A DNA stretch of 64,000 bases from Phycisphaerales bacterium UBA7800 (GCA_002480565.1 DLCK01000077.1:12247-76246), one strand, 5' to 3'. Counted from the stretch's first letter, positions 1 through 9,948 are shown. The notes: generated by a model from the letters alone, not told the origin. Translations and numbers: made by a program.

Positions 1-560
1 CTCTATAAAAAGACTAAACCGGTTAGGTATTAATACCCAATTCACTATAAAAACCCTAAATATATACCCAACCCCTTATATGCTTCAGACCACTACCCAG
101 ACGATAATGTAAGTACGTGAGACGATAACACGTCTGTGTTCAAAAACTTCAACAAGTACTGACCGGAATGTACGGCGGCGGAGGAAATTGCCCGGACCCC
201 CCCGCCTCCGCCGTCGCCGGTCTTTTTTATGCGCAAAATTTCCAAACAGCGAATTACCAGTATCATAAAGACGCAACAGTTGATGTTTCCAAACACAATA
301 ACGGTCACTTTTTGCTGACATGCACACAACAGTTAATTAGAACAACTGTTGCTTATACAGTATTTGTAGATTAATGATATGTAGGGTTTTACATACACAC
401 GAACACCAAGGACAAACCCTATTCACCCACAAACAGGGTATAGCCTTAGTTATGGATTCTTTTAATTCATTCTATGAATAAATGACTTGTAAATTTCAAG
501 ATAACCTGCTACCGTCATGTGCATTTCAGTGGTCCAAAATCGACGGAGGTCATCTGAATC
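1..560. other. Gene-free left edge of window
   Basis: I see no convincing coding region here. The first 120 bases are AT-rich and the longest frame (168-374) crosses a strong hairpin and looks spurious. The stretch holds one strong terminator-like hairpin, annotated separately. It ends with a clear Shine-Dalgarno (GGAGG near 545-549) for the gene that follows. Confidence 0.6.
161..228 (+). terminator. Strong rho-independent terminator-like hairpin
   Basis: The outer stem pairs GACCGG (161-166) with CCGGTC (217-222). The inner stem pairs CGGCGGAGG (176-184) with its complement at about 205-213. A run of six T follows immediately (223-228). Orientation fits termination of a plus-strand transcript entering from the left edge, but no gene for it is inside the window. 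Confidence 0.6.
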
Positions 561-1451
561 ATGTCCATCGACCTATGTATCAGCACCTACAGCCTACTCA
601 AATGGCGTCAGCAGAACGGCAAATCCGTGGCTCAAACGGTTGACCAGATTACCAAAATGGGTGTGACACAAATTGAATTCAGCGGCATATCCGATAAAGC
701 GATTCATAACGGCAAAAAACAGGCTACCCTCCTCCAAAAACTGTGTGACAAACGCCAACTGAGCATTGCCAGCTACTGTACCGCTGCCGAATTGCTGCTG
801 TCACCTGCCAAGCAAAAGCAAGCGATTCAAGCCGTCAAGGATCAGGTGGACATCGCAGCTGCACTTGGTGCCCCGTCCATGCGACATGATGTGACCCGTG
901 GTTTCGAAGCAGGCTACAGTCGATTCAAAGGTCCGCGAACCTTCGCTCAAGCGCTGAAAATCGTCGTCCCAGCGATCCGAGAAATTGCTGACTATGCCCA
1001 GACGCTAGGTGTCAAAACCAGCTTGGAAAACCATGGCTTTTTCATGCAACATCCCGATCGCGTCTGCAAACTCATCCAAGCCGTCGACCATCCCAACTTC
1101 GGCCTGACGCTGGATATGGGTAACTTCCTATGTGTCGGTGCTGATCCTGTCGCTGCGGTCAAGCAATGTTTACCCTATGCCCAGATGGTGCACGTCAAAG
1201 ACTTTCACCGCAAACCCAAAAAGCTCGCCCCACCCAACGGCTGGTTTATGACCCCAGGCAAAGATGCCCTCCGCGGCGCAATCGTCGGCCACGGCATCAT
1301 CGACATCCCCGCGCAACTTAAGCTCCTCAAGCAAGCCAAGTACGCAGGCGCATTGTCACTGGAATTTGAAGGCATGGAAGAACCCACTTTTGCCGTCCAA
1401 ACCGGACTCGACTACCTGCGCCAAGAGTTGGGCAAACTCAAGATGATTTAA
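561..1451 (+). CDS. Sugar phosphate isomerase/epimerase family protein (xylose isomerase-like TIM barrel)
   Basis: The 296-residue protein has the pattern of the AP-endonuclease-2/xylose isomerase-like TIM barrel family, metal-dependent enzymes that isomerise or epimerise sugars or inositols. Conserved barrel-strand residues are visible: E in SLENHG, D in LTLDMGN, H and D in VHVKDFH, and E in SLEFEG near the C-terminus. These are the usual divalent-metal ligands of the fold. Length is normal for the family and there is no signal peptide, so it is cytoplasmic. The start is supported by GGAGG about 11 bases upstream. It stands alone, with no operon partner inside the window. The exact substrate cannot be read from the sequence. 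Confidence 0.8.
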   Translation: MSIDLCISTYSLLKWRQQNGKSVAQTVDQITKMGVTQIEFSGISDKAIHNGKKQATLLQKLCDKRQLSIASYCTAAELLLSPAKQKQAIQAVKDQVDIAAALGAPSMRHDVTRGFEAGYSRFKGPRTFAQALKIVVPAIREIADYAQTLGVKTSLENHGFFMQHPDRVCKLIQAVDHPNFGLTLDMGNFLCVGADPVAAVKQCLPYAQMVHVKDFHRKPKKLAPPNGWFMTPGKDALRGAIVGHGIIDIPAQLKLLKQAKYAGALSLEFEGMEEPTFAVQTGLDYLRQELGKLKMI

Positions 1452-1506
1452 AAAACGGCTCCTCCACAAATTCTGTGGGTGATGGTGTTTTGTCGGTGTT
1501 GTTTTG

Positions 1507-2011
1507 CATGCCAGGGAGCTTGCGCTCCCCGGACCCTTTGCCAGTTCATGAGTCACCGTTAACCGGTCGCTTGGTTTAAGACAAACAAGGCATCGGTTCA
1601 AGAGTGGTGAGTTGCACCGATGATATTCTGGGCTGAACTGATGCCATGAACGTCACACACCTGTCCGAAGTGCGGTTACGCTGGCCACTCACCGATTGAC
1701 CGGGGAGACCTGTACGCTGCGAACGCCCCCGGAAGCCCCGGACGCGGACAGAAAATCGCGGGGCTGAGTTCCTGAGACTTTCCGGAGTTTCCGGGGGCGT
1801 ACAGGTCTCCTGCAATTCACCGGTGAGTGGCCGGCGTTGCTCAAGGTTCTTTTGTCCATCCATGCCGCATGGCGCGGACGGGGTTGAGATGCATAAGGAT
1901 TGACATCGCCCATCATGAACCGATGCCTTGTTTGCCTTGTGTGAAGCGATCTCTAAACGGTGATGCTATGAACTCGACAAGGGGTCCGGGGAGCCCAAGC
2001 TCCCTGGCATG
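1507..2011. repeat. 505-bp nested imperfect palindrome
   Basis: The outer arms are 1507-1600 and 1916-2011. They begin and end with CATGCCAGGGAGCTT and its complement and share the word GGCATCGGTTCA. Colinear inner arms are CTGGCCACTCACCG (1681-1694) with its complement at 1821-1834, GGAGACCTGTACG (1704-1716) with 1798-1810, CGCCCCCGGAA (1724-1734) with 1789-1799, and GCCCCG (1735-1740) with 1759-1764. Each outer arm also carries a small local hairpin (GGGAGC-loop-GCTCCC) whose loop differs between arms. No convincing coding frame is present. The whole 1452-2246 interval has no gene; a smaller hairpin (CAAGCCC/GGGCTTG) lies near 2174-2208. Confidence 0.75.
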
Positions 2012-2246
2012 AGAATCCTTGTCTCATCACTTCGATACCAAACCACATGCTCTGCGGAGAAGGCAATCAAAACGAAAGCTGTGTCTAACATAGCCATGAG
2101 AAAAGATGCGACAATTTATTCATCCTGACAACTTTTTCGTCTGGTACACTTGAATTCGCTCTACGCTAAAGCCCAAGCCCTTCCGGTGGAAAAGCCTCCG
2201 GGGCTTGAGGCAAAACCGTTGGCAAACAACACCGCTGCATGGCGGT

Positions 2247-2276
2247 AAAAAAGTATTGAGTTTTTCAAAGACTCAA
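2247..2276 (-). terminator. Terminator overlapping the stop codon of the repeat protein gene
   Basis: On the minus strand TTGAGT and ACTCAA form a 6-bp stem (plus 2256-2261 with 2271-2276). It is followed by a T run (plus A run 2247-2252). The stem overlaps the TGA stop at 2273-2275. Confidence 0.6.
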
Positions 2277-3781
2277 TTATTTTGCTCTGGCACAAAACGA
2301 CCTGCTAAACTTGCCATCGTCCATGCCAAATCTGATTGGGATTTGAAGAGTGTGAGATATTGCATCAACACATCAATCCGGTTTTGCTTGACCAGTATCA
2401 CGCCGACACCCTCATCGAAAGTGCTGCCAACCAGTGCATTTTGAAATTCTGATTGACTCTTATCCTCCCCAGCCAACGCCTGCATGTATGCAAAGGCGCG
2501 CTGGTCTTCACCCATGCGGATGTATGCCACAGCCAAAGCTTTGCGTTGGTTACTATAGGTTGCTTGTTCCATCGAGCTTTTTTGTGGCAGCGCATCAATC
2601 TCCTTAATCGCCTGATCCAATAACAACTCGGACATTTTGAGTTGACCCCCTTGATGAGCAGCGACCGCATTCTTGATCAGGTACATGATAAAGATGGTCT
2701 GATGATTGAAGTTGCCAGTCGCCGTGATTTTCTCCATGTATTTTGCTGTCGCTGCCCCATCGCCACGACTTGCTGCAAATCCACCAATCGTCCCCGAAGC
2801 ATGCATCCAGTCCACATCGCGCAATTTGGCTGGAACATACTCCAAATATTGCTCGGCAACACCCATCTCCCCAAGCTCGGCTGCAAGTTGTGCAATCTGC
2901 TTAGCAGGTGTCAGACGGGCATATTGATCCTGCTCAAAAGTTGGCAGCAACGCATACAACGAGGTCGCAACTTTAAGCTTCTTCTCCTGAGTCACCAATG
3001 GAATCAACACACCCAAAAGCTTTTGCTTCGTGGCAATAACGAACGCTTCGTCAGTCTTGCCAGCTTTGTACAAACCCCGAATCTGTTGACTGTATGCACG
3101 GTTCACCTCATCAGCCTGATCGTTCTGCTGGTAAATCGCAATGGCCTTGTCATATTTTTTCTGATCAATACAAACCAGGGCAATGTCACGGATCGCCCAT
3201 TTTTTGGTGTTCTTATCCTTGATCTGTTGGGCAACTTCCACCGCTTCATCAATCGCGCCGGTCAACGCCCACTGCTTGACGGTGGTCCGCGTAGCTGTGT
3301 TTAAATTTTCATCCGTGGTCAGGAACTTGCGATGCTCCATCGCATCTTTGAAATGCCCGGTCTTGAGCTTCGCTTCCATGATCGCAAGGTGAAGCGTCTG
3401 CTTGTTGTCGAACTTCATAAAGCCGTAATCTTTAACCGCAGGTTGATCGCCGACTTCATCAAGCAAGGCCTGCGCCTGGTCAATCTCACCTGCCTTGGCC
3501 ATGACAATGGCAACATCTGTATTGGCAAGGGCGCGCTTGTCCTTGGGGATGCGTGCCAAGCTCAACTTCGCCTTATCCCACTTGCCAAGCTTGGCATAGA
3601 GTTCAGCAATTTTGGAGTGCTCAGCCTCGCCTTTAGCCATCCGCTCCGCACCGGTGAGTAGAAACAATGCCCGTTGCTCATCGTTCTCCAGCTTGGGCAT
3701 CTCGCGCGCCTGGACACTTTGAAAACCCAAACCCAACATAAGCACAAAAGACAGAAATCCACGGCAGAAAAACTGACTCAT
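2273..3781 (-). CDS. Exported TPR-like helical repeat protein
   Basis: This is a 502-residue protein built from alternating Ala/Leu/Lys-rich helix pairs of about 34-40 residues, for example segments ending in WDKAKLSLARIP and YDKAIAIYQQN. The pattern is typical of tetratricopeptide-like solenoids that mediate protein contacts. Residues 1-24 form a signal peptide (short basic start, LSFVLMLGLGF core, AxA-like SVQA before REMP), so it is probably periplasmic. A longer frame reaches 3874. I chose the ATG at 3781 because it begins the signal peptide and has AAGGGG 7 bases upstream; an adjacent ATG at 3784 is possible. No enzyme motif is seen and the function is unknown. It lies downstream of the damaged priA end, in the same direction. 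Confidence 0.75.
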   Translation of the reverse strand: MSQFFCRGFLSFVLMLGLGFQSVQAREMPKLENDEQRALFLLTGAERMAKGEAEHSKIAELYAKLGKWDKAKLSLARIPKDKRALANTDVAIVMAKAGEIDQAQALLDEVGDQPAVKDYGFMKFDNKQTLHLAIMEAKLKTGHFKDAMEHRKFLTTDENLNTATRTTVKQWALTGAIDEAVEVAQQIKDKNTKKWAIRDIALVCIDQKKYDKAIAIYQQNDQADEVNRAYSQQIRGLYKAGKTDEAFVIATKQKLLGVLIPLVTQEKKLKVATSLYALLPTFEQDQYARLTPAKQIAQLAAELGEMGVAEQYLEYVPAKLRDVDWMHASGTIGGFAASRGDGAATAKYMEKITATGNFNHQTIFIMYLIKNAVAAHQGGQLKMSELLLDQAIKEIDALPQKSSMEQATYSNQRKALAVAYIRMGEDQRAFAYMQALAGEDKSQSEFQNALVGSTFDEGVGVILVKQNRIDVLMQYLTLFKSQSDLAWTMASLAGRFVPEQNN

Positions 3782-3879
3782 CATTGAACCCCTTAAAGTT
3801 GAACTGGACATTGAAGATATCAATATCCCACGAACTATTTTTCGGAACAAATCGTATTTTGATCTGGTTACCAAGGGTC

Positions 3880-4050
3880 TTTACAACAACACCGTTGGGT
3901 CCACATCCACAGCCATGCGGTTGTCGGAGATGAGTAGTTTTTCATTGCGCAGCATTGTCATGATCTTCTGCAAGGTACTTGCGTCGGGGGCGATCATCTC
4001 AATTTGATGCCGATGAAAATCAGCGATGCGCGCGATGGAGCAAGACATTG
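3880..4050 (-). pseudogene. Diverged extra copy of the priA 3' end (copy A)
   Basis: Read on the minus strand, this matches the last 56 codons and stop of priA (4669-4840). The translation is the same except for two Pro-to-Ser changes at the upstream edge. From the stop codon to the alanine codon of APDAST there are 13 base differences from the real 3' end, and all are synonymous (for example CTG/TTA Leu, AGT/AGC Ser, GAC/GAT Asp). Farther upstream, through HRHQIEM, the two copies are nearly identical. It has no start or upstream part of its own. The silent-only divergence means both copies evolved under protein-level selection, so one of them probably came from another lineage. Confidence 0.85.
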
Positions 4051-4231
4051 AAGCGAGCGAATCAACAAAAAGGTTCCTGACACCTTTCCCGTCCCCATGA
4101 TCTTCTGCAAGGTACTTGCGTCGGGGGCAATCATCTCAATTTGATGCCGATGAAAATCAGCGATGCGCGCGATGGGGCAAGGCATTGAAGCGAGCGAATC
4201 AACAAAAAGGTTCCTGACACCTTTCCCGTCC
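3959..4231. repeat. Two 137-bp direct repeats of priA tail plus junction sequence
   Basis: Unit 1 (3959-4094) and unit 2 (4096-4231) each hold about 92 bp of the priA 3' region. This is joined to the same 44-bp junction, which contains AAAAAGGTTCCTGACACC and a TTTCCCGTCC tail. Short fragments of the junction (CACCTTTCCCGTCC, ATTCCTGACACCTT) recur at 4234-4267. The second unit (copy B, 4096-4187) retains the unmutated Pro codons of the functional gene. Confidence 0.85.
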
Positions 4232-4670
4232 TCACCTTTCCCGTCCTCAGAGCATTCCTGACACCTTATCGGTTCCCCCGCTACACCGGGTCAATTGGGA
4301 AATTCTGGTCAACAATTATGCGAGCGAATTCTTCAGATGTTAAAACTTGTTTGTGATATTGGGTAAGTTTTTTATGATCAAACCACATCTTCTTAATTTC
4401 GTCATCATCAGTTGCAGATATTCTAATCTCATCCTTAATTATATCATACCACTTATCTTTCGACGAAAAGGTTTCCTGTAGAATATGCTCTGTTTCCTGT
4501 AGAATATGCTCTGCTTCCTGCATATGCCTCTCATCTTTCGTTGGCAGCTCTCCAATTACCCTGAGAACATAGCACTCAACAAATCTCAGAAGTGGCCGTC
4601 CATCATACCTTGTATTGTCCATAACTATTTTTACTCTAGATGGGAAGAAACGGTGTCAAGAACCGTTTTT
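4204..4670. mobile_element. Putative small mobile cassette at the priA 3' end
   Basis: The left end carries AAAAA-GGTTCCTGACACC-TTT (4204-4224). The right end carries the near-complement of it, reading GGTTCTTGACACC on the minus strand (4648-4670). These look like imperfect terminal inverted repeats. The right repeat overlaps the priA stop codon (4669-4671) by two bases. Between them is one AT-rich gene (4281-4622). There is no transposase or integrase inside. Flanking duplications of the priA 3' end support an insertion event, but the mechanism is inferred. Confidence 0.45.
4281..4622 (-). CDS. Hypothetical 113-residue cassette protein
   Basis: I do not recognise this protein. It is charged and probably helical, and it has a short internal repeat EHILQET encoded by a perfect 21-bp tandem duplication (4471-4512). 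There is no signal peptide, membrane segment or clear motif. Base composition is markedly AT-richer than priA on one side and the repeat-protein gene on the other, which suggests foreign origin. It lies inside the putative cassette between duplicated priA ends. The ATG at 4622 lacks a good Shine-Dalgarno, so the start is uncertain. The open frame and its codon pattern support a real gene, but not strongly. Confidence 0.5.
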   Translation of the reverse strand: MDNTRYDGRPLLRFVECYVLRVIGELPTKDERHMQEAEHILQETEHILQETFSSKDKWYDIIKDEIRISATDDDEIKKMWFDHKKLTQYHKQVLTSEEFARIIVDQNFPIDPV

Positions 4671-7002
4671 ACAACAATACCGTTGGATCGACATCCACGG
4701 CCATGCGGTTGTCGGAGATGAGTAATTTTTCGTTGCGTAACATCGTCATGATCTTCTGTAATGTGCTGGCGTCGGGGGCGATCATCTCAATTTGATGCCG
4801 ATGAAAATCAGCGATGCGCGCGATGGGGCAAGGCATTGGGCCGCGGAGTCGGACGATGTTGCCTAGTTGGTGATTGCAGCGTGCTAGTTCCTGGGACAGT
4901 TTCTTGCATAGCAGGTAGGACTTTTCATGATCGACATCGCGCACAACGATCCTTGCCATGCGCGTGTGGGGAGGTAAGCCCATTTGCTGACGCATTTCCA
5001 ATTCACGTTGAGCAAAAGCAATAAAGTCATGTTGCGATGCGAGCTTGATGGTGGGATCAAGGATTGAAAAAGTTTGAACCACGACCACGCCAGGCGTACT
5101 GCTGCGTCCTGCTCGTCCTGCGACCTGGGCGATGAGTTGGAAGGTACGTTCGGCAGCACGGAAGTCGGGCATGTGCAGCGAGGTGTCACCGCTGATAACG
5201 CCGACGAGTCGGACATTGGGGAAATCCAAACCTTTGGCGATCATCTGCGTACCGATGAGCAGGTCCAGTTCACCGCGTTGGAATTCGCCGAGGATGCGTT
5301 GGTAATCGTCACGCTGACGCATGGTGTCGCCATCCATGCGGGCAAATTTGAGGTTGGGGAATTTGCGTTCGAGTTCTTCTTCGACACGTTGGGTGCCTAG
5401 TCCAAAGAGCGTGATTTTTTTGCCACACTGCGGGCATAGCGGCGGGAGCAGTTGCTCGGTATCACAATGATGACAGCGAATAAAACCGCCCCCCCCGGAA
5501 GTCCCGGAAGCCCCGGAAGTTGACCCCTGCGGCAAATGGTGTTTGTGATAGACCATTGTCGCATCGCAGTGTTCGCAGTTTTGTATCCAGCCACAAGTCT
5601 GATCCGGACACGCAACGTAGTTGGCATAACCGCGACGGTTGAGCAGTAACATAGTCTGGCCGTTTTGACGCTTGACGTAGTTGATGAGTTCTTCGAGCTT
5701 GCGACTGATCAGATGGACACCTTTGCGATGTTTGCGTTCTTCGACCAGGTCCACCAGTTGCACCACCGGAAGCTTAAAACCACTGACACGTTCGGGGAGC
5801 GTCAGCAGGTCATAGCTGCCGCGAACGGTGGCGTTGTAATAGCTTTCCAAGCTAGGCGTCGCTGAACCGAGGATGACTTGAGCGCCGAGTTGTTGGCCAC
5901 GTTTGACGGCAACATCACGTGCGTGATACCGAGGCAGTTGATCCTGTTTGTAGCTCGAGTCGTGTTCTTCATCGACGATGATAATGCCGACTTTGGGCAA
6001 GGGTGCGAAGATGGCGGATCGCGCGCCGATGACGATTTTCGCTTCACCTGCACTGATACGTCGCCACTGTTCGTGACGTTGGGCAGCGGTGAGCGCCGAG
6101 TGCATGACTGCGACGGAATCAAATCGCGCGGTAAAGCGGCTGACCGTTTGAGGAGTCAGTGCGATCTCTGGGACAAGCACGATCGCAGCCGTATCCGGAT
6201 CACGGGCGAAGACGTGTTCGATCATTTGCAGGTAGACTTCGGTCTTGCCACTGCCGGTGACCCCGTGGAGCAGGTGAACCCCAAAGCCACCTTGATCGAC
6301 CTTGCTTGCCAGTTGTTCGACGGCGGTTTTCTGCGTGTCGTTGAGAGTCAGTGCTGCGGTCTTTTCGCCTTGTGGCAGATCACTTGACGCAGCGGCTTTG
6401 ATGATGGTTTGCGTGTTGGATTTGAGCACGCCTTTGGCAAGGAGTTGCTTGACGGGGCTGATGGTTTGGGCGCCAGCCAGTTCTGCAAGTTGTCGCATTT
6501 CGATGTGCGTTTGCCCCTGCTCGATGAGTTTATCCAACTCAGCGATAGCGACCTTTTGCAATTTGGAGAGCTTGACGGTTTTGAGGTCTTTGTCGGGATT
6601 GCGAAAGACGAGGGTTTGGACGGTTGCGCCGATACCATGCTTGACGGCAGCGGGGAGCATCGTGCCGAACACCATCCCGATGGGACAGCAATAGTAGCTG
6701 CTAAGCCATCGCGCCAAGGCAATGAGATCGGCTGGTAAGCGAATCCCTGCTGCATCTTTTTCGGTAATTGGCTTGATCTTTTTGGCAGCTAGCGTCGTCG
6801 TCTGATCAATCTGCACGACAAAGCCCGGTACATTTTTATTGCCTCGCCCCAACGGCACGCGAACGCGATCCCCCACCGCGATGTCCTTAAGCGACTGAGG
6901 AATCGCATAAGTGAGACCGCTGGCTGTCACATCAACCCCCTGCTCGGGCGCAACTTGAGCATAAGCAACAATCGACTCAGGCGTGACAAACAAATCGGAC
7001 AT
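4669..7002 (-). CDS. priA: Primosomal protein N' (replication restart helicase PriA)
   Basis: PriA recognises stalled or repaired forks and reloads the replicative helicase; it is a 3'-5' superfamily 2 helicase. The 777-residue protein has the N-terminal DNA-binding region, then Walker A GVTGSGKT (about residue 243), a DEEH box in VDEEHDSSYKQD (about 342), and paired-cysteine zinc motifs between about 465 and 530 (CPDQTC, CEHC, CHHC, CPQC). The helicase C domain has IGTQMIAKGLDFP and QVAGRAGR. An unusual Gly/Ser-rich insertion (residues about 492-505) sits in the zinc region and is encoded by a CCCGGAAGT tandem repeat. The 3' end abuts a cassette and is duplicated downstream. There is no obvious Shine-Dalgarno at the chosen ATG. 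Confidence 0.95.
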   Translation of the reverse strand: MSDLFVTPESIVAYAQVAPEQGVDVTASGLTYAIPQSLKDIAVGDRVRVPLGRGNKNVPGFVVQIDQTTTLAAKKIKPITEKDAAGIRLPADLIALARWLSSYYCCPIGMVFGTMLPAAVKHGIGATVQTLVFRNPDKDLKTVKLSKLQKVAIAELDKLIEQGQTHIEMRQLAELAGAQTISPVKQLLAKGVLKSNTQTIIKAAASSDLPQGEKTAALTLNDTQKTAVEQLASKVDQGGFGVHLLHGVTGSGKTEVYLQMIEHVFARDPDTAAIVLVPEIALTPQTVSRFTARFDSVAVMHSALTAAQRHEQWRRISAGEAKIVIGARSAIFAPLPKVGIIIVDEEHDSSYKQDQLPRYHARDVAVKRGQQLGAQVILGSATPSLESYYNATVRGSYDLLTLPERVSGFKLPVVQLVDLVEERKHRKGVHLISRKLEELINYVKRQNGQTMLLLNRRGYANYVACPDQTCGWIQNCEHCDATMVYHKHHLPQGSTSGASGTSGGGGFIRCHHCDTEQLLPPLCPQCGKKITLFGLGTQRVEEELERKFPNLKFARMDGDTMRQRDDYQRILGEFQRGELDLLIGTQMIAKGLDFPNVRLVGVISGDTSLHMPDFRAAERTFQLIAQVAGRAGRSSTPGVVVVQTFSILDPTIKLASQHDFIAFAQRELEMRQQMGLPPHTRMARIVVRDVDHEKSYLLCKKLSQELARCNHQLGNIVRLRGPMPCPIARIADFHRHQIEMIAPDASTLQKIMTMLRNEKLLISDNRMAVDVDPTVLL

Positions 7003-7037
7003 GCCGACAGTTTAGCATAGGTGCGTTGGGATGGATG

Positions 7038-7211
7038 AACCACCGAGTCACAGAGACACAGAGATAAGACACTTAGCTTCCGAGTTTCTCGATAAATCTG
7101 TCAATAACTTCTTAAGTTGAAAATCGTGCAGGACGTGAATGACTTGCTGTCTGAGAATGATTAAAAGTTGAATTCTCTGTCTGGAACTCTGTGCCTCTGT
7201 GTCTCTGTGGT
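7038..7211. repeat. Inverted-repeat element, CACAGAG family, copy 1
   Basis: The left arm begins ACCACCGAGTCACAGAGACA (7038). The right arm ends in the complementary words TCTCTGTGTCTCTGTGGT (to 7211). About 110 bp of unrelated DNA separate the arms. The arms are built from an 8-9 base word (AGAGACAC). The element occupies most of the divergent priA-mutS spacer. Confidence 0.8.
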
Positions 7212-7267
7212 AAAAAGACATGAACTAAACCTGCCAAACACGTCGATTTCTGGTACATTCACACGCT

Positions 7268-9919
7268 ATGTCCAAGACGGCTAAAGAACCCAAAATAACG
7301 CCTGCGATGCGTCAGTTTCACGACTTTAAGGAGAAGTATCCTGACTGCGTTTTATTCTTTCGCATGGGTGATTTTTATGAGATGTTTCACCAGGATGCTG
7401 TCCTTGCCCACAAGGTTTTAGGCGTCACCTTGACTCAGCGCACCGCTGGCGTCCCCATGGCAGGTGTCCCGTACCATGCTGTCGAAGGTTACATGAATCG
7501 CATGATCAAAGCTGGCTACCGCGTAGCCGTCTGCGATCAGGTTGAAGACCCTGCAAAAGCCAAAGGTGTTGTCAAACGTGACGTGACGCGGATCATCACC
7601 CCCGGAACTTTAACGGATGAGAATCTGCTTGAAGAGGGACAGGAAAATCCACTCGCCGCCGTCCAACTGCACAAAGACCACCGCGCCTCGGTCGCATGGG
7701 TCGAATTAAGCACCGGCGTGTTCCATGTGGCTACTTTCGAAAACAACCAACTCATCGACGAGCTTGCACGCATCGCACCCTCGGAACTGCTCTACGAACA
7801 ACAGCGTAATGTCGACGAAGCGCCGGAACTGTTGCTGAATCTCAAGCAGACGCTTGGCTGCATTTTGACCGCGCGTCCAGCCTGGCAGTTCCGACCCGCG
7901 GACGCTTTGCAGATGCTTCAAAAACAATACGAAGTCAAAACGCTCAGCGGCTTTGGGATCGCAGATACCGCGCCGGAAATCGGCGTTGCAGGGGGTGTGC
8001 TTGCATATCTGCTTGAAACCCAGCGAACCGATGCCACGCGATTGGAAGCCTCCACTGCCACGCCGGGGCGCATCCGACATTTGCTGCCACCCAAGCGGTT
8101 TGAACGCAATCGGTATCTGGTGATCGACCAGGTCTCACTGCGGTCACTGGAAGTCCAGCGCACCATGCGATCCGAATCAGCCAGTCACTCGCTGGTGGCA
8201 ACCCTGCAAAACTGCGTCACCGCAATGGGTAAACGCCAACTGCGTCACTGGCTGTGTTACCCGCTTTGTGACAAGGCAGCCATCGCTCAACGCCAGGACC
8301 TTGTTCAAGCACTTATTGATGACAGCCGATTCATAGAACAACTCCGCGAAGCCTTGGACAACATTCAGGACATCCAACGCATCACCGGCAGAATCGCAGT
8401 CGGACGCGCGACGCCTCGTGATCTTGTTGCACTTGGCTCAAGCAGTACGCAGGTTCAGCAACTTGCCCAACTCCTCGACCAACGCCCATCAGTCAAAACG
8501 TATCACCAGCAAATTGCAGACATCCACGATTCGCTGGCACAACTCGGTGAACTGATTACCAGAACCTGTGTCGAAGCGCCGCCGGCACACTTGCGAGATG
8601 GCGGACTCATTGCTGATGGCATGGATGAAACACTCGATGAATGTCGCAGCCTCAAAGCCGACTCCAAAGCGTGGCTTGCCAAGTATCAAAAACAGCTCAT
8701 CGACGAAACCGGCATCCCGACACTGAAGGTCGGATACAACAAAGTCTTTGGCTTTTACATTGAAGTCACCGCTGCTCAGAAAGACAAGGCGCCCGAAAGT
8801 TGGTCGCGTAAACAGACACTTAAAAATGTCGAACGCTACATCACCCAACCCCTCAAGGAATACGAAGGCAAGGTACTCACCGCCCAGGACCGTGCCAACG
8901 CGAGAGAGTTGGAACTGTTTAATCACCTTTGTGCGCAGGCTCAAACGCACCTGCCGCAGTTGCATGCCTTTGCTCAGACGGTAGCAGACCTTGATGTGTT
9001 GGCAAGCTTTGCCAAACGTGCGATTCGACATCGCTATGTCCGACCAACCATCAGCGACGAACCAGTCCTTGAAATCGTCAATGGCAGACACCCGGTACTT
9101 GACGAAGTCCTCGGCGAACAGTTTGTCCCCAATGATGTCCAACTGGATAAAGACAAAACGCTGGCTCTGATCACCGGCCCGAACATGGCAGGTAAATCAA
9201 CCTACATCCGACAAGCAGCGCTGCTGACGTTACTGGCGCATACCGGAAGCTTCGTCCCCGCACAGTCCGCAACCATCGGTTTATGCGACCGCATCTTCAC
9301 CCGCATTGGCGCATCCGACGAACTGCACACCGGCCAATCCACCTTCATGGTTGAGATGACCGAAACGGCAAATATCTGTCACCATGCCACCAACCGAAGC
9401 TTGGTGATTTTAGATGAAATTGGACGTGGCACGAGTACGCTTGACGGACTGAGTCTGGCATGGGCGATCGCAGAACATTTATCCGCGCGCAACTGTCGGA
9501 CACTCTTTGCAACGCACTACCATGAGATCACACACTTGGCGGATCGCTTTAGCAATGTGACCAACCTGCGCGTCACCGTTCGTGAATGGCAGGATCAAAT
9601 CGTGTTCCTGCATCGCATTGTCGCTGGGGCAACGGATCGGAGTTTTGGTACGCATGTGGCCAAGATCGCAGGCATCCCCCCGCAAGTCATTGAGCGTGCG
9701 AATGAACTGCTTGGGGAGCTGGCGGTAAGTCATGCTGCCCCGTCGATGGAGAAGGTTTCCCAGAAGAAGTCCAAACGTGATGACCCGCAGATGTCGCTGT
9801 TCACGGAATACATCGAACATCCGGCGATGGACATGCTGCGCAAAGCAGATGTGATGAACATGACGCCGATGCAGGCGATGGATTTACTGCATCAAATACA
9901 GGCAGAGTTGGGCGAATAA
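7268..9919 (+). CDS. mutS: DNA mismatch repair protein MutS
   Basis: MutS binds base mismatches and recruits MutL. The 883-residue protein has the mismatch-reading F-Y-E at residues 36-38 in MGDFYEMF, the same position as in E. coli MutS. It has a Walker A GPNMAGKST (about 638-646), Walker B LVILDEIGRGTS (about 714), the signature region ASDELHTGQSTFMVEM, and a C-terminal helix-turn-helix dimerisation part. Length is typical of MutS1. The ATG is preceded by no strong Shine-Dalgarno, but the N-terminus aligns with the family from residue 1. It is divergent from priA. No mutL is in the window. Confidence 0.97.
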   Translation: MSKTAKEPKITPAMRQFHDFKEKYPDCVLFFRMGDFYEMFHQDAVLAHKVLGVTLTQRTAGVPMAGVPYHAVEGYMNRMIKAGYRVAVCDQVEDPAKAKGVVKRDVTRIITPGTLTDENLLEEGQENPLAAVQLHKDHRASVAWVELSTGVFHVATFENNQLIDELARIAPSELLYEQQRNVDEAPELLLNLKQTLGCILTARPAWQFRPADALQMLQKQYEVKTLSGFGIADTAPEIGVAGGVLAYLLETQRTDATRLEASTATPGRIRHLLPPKRFERNRYLVIDQVSLRSLEVQRTMRSESASHSLVATLQNCVTAMGKRQLRHWLCYPLCDKAAIAQRQDLVQALIDDSRFIEQLREALDNIQDIQRITGRIAVGRATPRDLVALGSSSTQVQQLAQLLDQRPSVKTYHQQIADIHDSLAQLGELITRTCVEAPPAHLRDGGLIADGMDETLDECRSLKADSKAWLAKYQKQLIDETGIPTLKVGYNKVFGFYIEVTAAQKDKAPESWSRKQTLKNVERYITQPLKEYEGKVLTAQDRANARELELFNHLCAQAQTHLPQLHAFAQTVADLDVLASFAKRAIRHRYVRPTISDEPVLEIVNGRHPVLDEVLGEQFVPNDVQLDKDKTLALITGPNMAGKSTYIRQAALLTLLAHTGSFVPAQSATIGLCDRIFTRIGASDELHTGQSTFMVEMTETANICHHATNRSLVILDEIGRGTSTLDGLSLAWAIAEHLSARNCRTLFATHYHEITHLADRFSNVTNLRVTVREWQDQIVFLHRIVAGATDRSFGTHVAKIAGIPPQVIERANELLGELAVSHAAPSMEKVSQKKSKRDDPQMSLFTEYIEHPAMDMLRKADVMNMTPMQAMDLLHQIQAELGE

Positions 9920-9948
9920 ATTAGGATTTTGTCTGGATTCCAGACCGA